Shown here: positions 6,263 through 6,747 of the stretch, in pieces
How the letters are laid out: the number at the start of each line of letters is the position of its first letter
Position numbering within the stretch: position 1 is the stretch's first letter
NCBI GenBank assembly: GCA_937926325.1
Contig: CALAZQ010000043.1
Coordinates: 1-6,747, forward strand
Direction of reading: 5' to 3'
Origin: an uncultured Planctomycetaceae bacterium
GTDB lineage: Bacteria > Planctomycetota > Planctomycetia > Pirellulales > UBA1268
DNA length: 6,747 bases
Program-made: the position numbers and the translations under genes
Notes under the pieces: generated by a model
The model's input: only the letters and a program-made list of their open reading frames with translations
Told to the model about the DNA's origin: nothing
Database searches by the model: none

Positions 6263-6747
6263 TTAGGAGATCGCCGCGACCGCTGGAGCCTCTTCCGCCG
6301 CCGATTCGGTTCCCGCAGGCGGGTGACGCCCCGCGATTCCGGCAGCCTCCGGCGGGTCCCAGGTTTCTTCGTCATCAAGCAGCCCATCCCGGGCCGACGT
6401 GCCGAAGAACGAATACATCACCGGCACCAGCACCAGCACGATCAGCGTGGTCGCCGCCAGGCCAAAGACCAGCGAGGTCGCCATCGGCACGAGAAACTGG
6501 GCCTGAAAGCTCGTCTCGGTCAGCAGTGGATAGAGCCCGCCGATCGTGGTGACGCTGGTCAGAAAGACCGGGCGAAACCGCAGCGTGCCCGCCTCGCGGA
6601 GCGAATCAAACAGCGGCTTGCCGGCCCGCACCCGATGGTTGATGAAGTCGATCAGCACGATGGAGTCGTTGACCACCACGCCGGCGAGGGCCACCAGGCC
6701 GAACATGCTGAAGAGCGTCAGCGGCATGCCCATCAGGGCATGGCCGA
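6263..6747 (-). CDS. RND efflux permease (AcrB/HAE1-like), C-terminal fragment cut by window edge
   Basis: Inner-membrane drug/proton antiporter of the resistance-nodulation-division superfamily; full proteins are about 1,000-1,100 aa, so only about the last 160 residues are here. The frame is open to the right edge: the codons upstream of the Met at 6733 read G-H-A-L, giving the familiar GHALMGMPLT run into TM10. Visible features are FSMFGLVALAGVVVND (TM10), IVLIDFINHRVRAG, a RFRPVFLTSVTTIGG segment (TM11), and VFGLAATTLIVLVLVPVMYSFF (TM12). An acidic, Ala/Pro-rich cytoplasmic tail of about 45 residues follows. At the position of AcrB Lys940 the sequence has Asn (VVVND), so the classic Lys of the proton relay is replaced; this variant is common in less-studied RND branches. 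The membrane-fusion and outer-membrane partners, and the substrate, lie outside the window. The stop is TAA at 6263-6265. Confidence 0.93.
   Translation of the reverse strand, partial: GHALMGMPLTLFSMFGLVALAGVVVNDSIVLIDFINHRVRAGKPLFDSLREAGTLRFRPVFLTSVTTIGGLYPLLTETSFQAQFLVPMATSLVFGLAATTLIVLVLVPVMYSFFGTSARDGLLDDEETWDPPEAAGIAGRHPPAGTESAAEEAPAVAAIS

Noticed and set aside
6263..6747. RND fragment as a pseudogene
   Set aside because: The frame is open to the window edge and the visible TM10-TM12 sequence is intact, so the truncation comes from the window and not from the genome.

Overview
The window is G+C-rich (roughly two thirds by eye) bacterial chromosome, densely packed with six protein genes and very short spacers. 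No tRNA, rRNA, CRISPR array, insertion sequence, phage gene or integrase is visible. Shine-Dalgarno motifs (GGAGG, AAGGA, AGGAG) sit before several starts, and the YchF GTPase has the standard bacterial length. The combination of a secreted MsrA, a cytochrome c-fused bd-like oxidase and a YchF of this type would fit a high-GC Planctomycetota or similar phylum. That is inference from gene content and style, with no marker gene to settle it.

Layout. Left block, minus strand: an AAG/MPG-family 3-methyladenine DNA glycosylase (1331 to 675) followed 15 bases later by an exported methionine sulfoxide reductase MsrA (659 to 3). They are likely co-transcribed and both repair damage, one in DNA and one in extracytoplasmic protein. 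Centre, plus strand: a membrane fatty-acid-desaturase-like protein (1417-2520) diverges from the glycosylase across an 85-base spacer and is followed 52 bases later by the ribosome-associated ATPase/GTPase ychF (2573-3664). Right block, minus strand: the 3' end of an RND efflux permease (cut by the right window edge, stop at 6263), then a translationally coupled two-gene bd-type oxidase-like module (6196 to 4754 and 4757 to 3654). The second gene of that module ends by overlapping the end of ychF by 11 bases, tail to tail.

The most interesting content is the right-hand module. The first protein is a CydA-like membrane subunit with a C-terminal cytochrome c domain (CSVCH). It lacks the quinol-binding Q loop and has Arg where canonical CydA has the low-spin haem b558 His. 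The second protein is not a CydB: it reads as a diverged CydA paralogue, with a TM1 His and a C-terminal R-E-V-I-R motif that line up with the first. Together they suggest an oxidase-like complex of two homologous subunits that takes electrons from the c-type haem rather than directly from quinol. The superfamily is known to contain families without the quinol site. This arrangement and its electron donor are what deserve testing.

Start sites chosen here differ from the longest open frames for msrA, the glycosylase, the desaturase and ychF. Reasons are in the entries.
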